The translations under genes were made by a program, and so were the position numbers. 5,727 nt of DNA from Patescibacteria group bacterium (GTDB lineage Bacteria > Patescibacteriota > Microgenomatia > Levybacterales > UBA12049), in contig JAHIGH010000223.1 in the NCBI GenBank assembly GCA_018900295.1, positions 1 to 5,727 of the forward strand, in the 5' to 3' direction. Shown piece by piece: positions 5,486-5,727 of this stretch (position 1 is the first letter of the stretch; each line of letters opens with the position of its first letter). The notes beneath the pieces are model-generated. The model was not told the origin of the DNA. It searched no databases and saw only the letters and a program-made list of their open reading frames with translations.

Positions 5486-5557
5486 GCGGATAGTCGGAGG
5501 GATTTTCGAGATAGTAGTTACGGGCTTAGTACACTTGCCCCGACATACTATATCCGG
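5486..5557 (+). repeat. Structured interspersed repeat, copy 3 (cassette boundary)
   Basis: GCGGATAGTCGGAGG, GGATTTTC (5500-5507), GATAGTAGTT and CCCCGACA (5538-5545) align with copies 1 and 2, matching copy 1 at 26 of the first 34 positions. It has the longest stem: CGGATA/TATCCG (5487-5492 with 5551-5556) stacked by a bulge on GTCGG/CCGAC (5493-5497 with 5540-5544). Several arm differences from copy 1 are matched on the other arm (for example CGGATA/TATCCG against GAAT/ATTC), which suggests selection for the fold. Confidence 0.75.
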
Positions 5558-5600
5558 TTCCTTTGAGGGATCAATATCTGTTGATGATTTTTTTTATATT

Positions 5601-5609
5601 TGTTATAGT
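5601..5609 (+). promoter_or_regulatory. Extended -10 promoter of the last gene, leaderless start
   Basis: TGT-TATAGT ends 7 bases before the ATG at 5617 and matches the element before 4712 (TGT-TATAAT, then TTA in both). No Shine-Dalgarno sequence is present. Confidence 0.55.
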
Positions 5610-5616
5610 TATAATA

Positions 5617-5727
5617 ATGGATCCGGAAGTATATAGAAAAAAGATTGAATCCGACATACTTAAAATAATTGAAGAGAAGCTCAAAAATGGCCAAATGGAT
5701 GCTGTGCGGGCAAAAGAAATTGCGAGA
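5617..5727 (+). CDS. 5' part of an uncharacterised small alpha-helical protein (partial)
   Basis: The frame is open from the ATG to the right edge: 37 residues with no stop. The visible part is a charged helical run starting MDPEVYRKK, with ILKIIEEKLKNGQMD followed by AVRAKEIAR. This helix-turn-helix style, with a 'G.m...rA.eIAr' pattern, resembles short uncharacterised proteins I associate with Patescibacteria; that is an impression, not a match. It is the first gene after repeat copy 3, so it would open the next cassette. The start is supported by the extended -10 box 7 bases upstream. Function unknown. Confidence 0.6.
   Translation, partial: MDPEVYRKKIESDILKIIEEKLKNGQMDAVRAKEIAR

Noticed and set aside
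3687..5557. CRISPR array
   Set aside because: There are only three diverged copies, separated by about 900 bases of coding DNA rather than short spacers.
3687..5557. Canonical integron attC sites
   Set aside because: Geometry is similar, but GTTRRRY and RYYYAAC boxes are not in the required positions, the loop is conserved, and no integrase lies in the window. Kept only as an analogy.
5570..5592. ATCAA/TTGAT inverted repeat followed closely by a T run, terminator-like
   Set aside because: The stem is only 5 AT-rich pairs, the T run starts after a short gap, and it lies just before the next promoter. Too weak to annotate.

Overview
This AT-rich window (roughly one-third G+C) looks like an accessory or defence island from an uncultured bacterium. 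Candidate phylum Patescibacteria (CPR) is my best guess. It rests on the small genes, apparently leaderless starts, very short spacers, and the style of the partial protein at the right edge (positions 5617-5727). This is inference; no marker gene is present. TAA, TAG and TGA all occur as gene ends, so nothing indicates codon reassignment.

Left part (1-1256). After the last 37 codons of an unknown gene there is a two-gene module. The first gene encodes a class III nucleotidyl cyclase with both metal-binding aspartates. The second encodes a three-helix membrane protein with the layout of the DUF5706/PycTM family. Together they match Pycsar, an anti-phage system in which a pyrimidine cyclic nucleotide (cCMP or cUMP) triggers a membrane-disrupting effector. 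The start of the cyclase is abnormal: in-frame coding sequence continues upstream of the only available start, and a possible frameshift can be seen.

Middle part (1257-3487). About 250 bases without a gene lead to a clear promoter. It has a perfect palindrome between its -35 and -10 boxes and a terminator-like hairpin almost at the transcription start. It drives a Panacea-domain antitoxin gene that overlaps a small unidentified partner gene, probably its toxin. Next comes a protein with an AlbA_2 (Schlafen-type) domain and an unknown beta-rich C-terminal domain.

Right part (3488-5727). Three diverged copies of a structured repeat of about 60-70 bases (near 3687, 4572 and 5486) lie 885 and 914 bases apart. 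They bound compact two-gene modules. The first is a minus-strand pair resembling DUF7718 and DUF5647. The second is a plus-strand pair with a 63-residue probable antitoxin and a PIN-domain RNase toxin. A third unit begins after the last repeat. Three genes here have an extended -10 box (TGnTATAAT-like) only 7-10 bases before the ATG and no Shine-Dalgarno sequence, so each module seems to carry its own promoter and leaderless start. The whole resembles an array of exchangeable toxin-antitoxin-like cassettes. The repeat looks like integron attC in geometry, but it lacks the canonical end boxes. This cassette array is the least explained part of the window.
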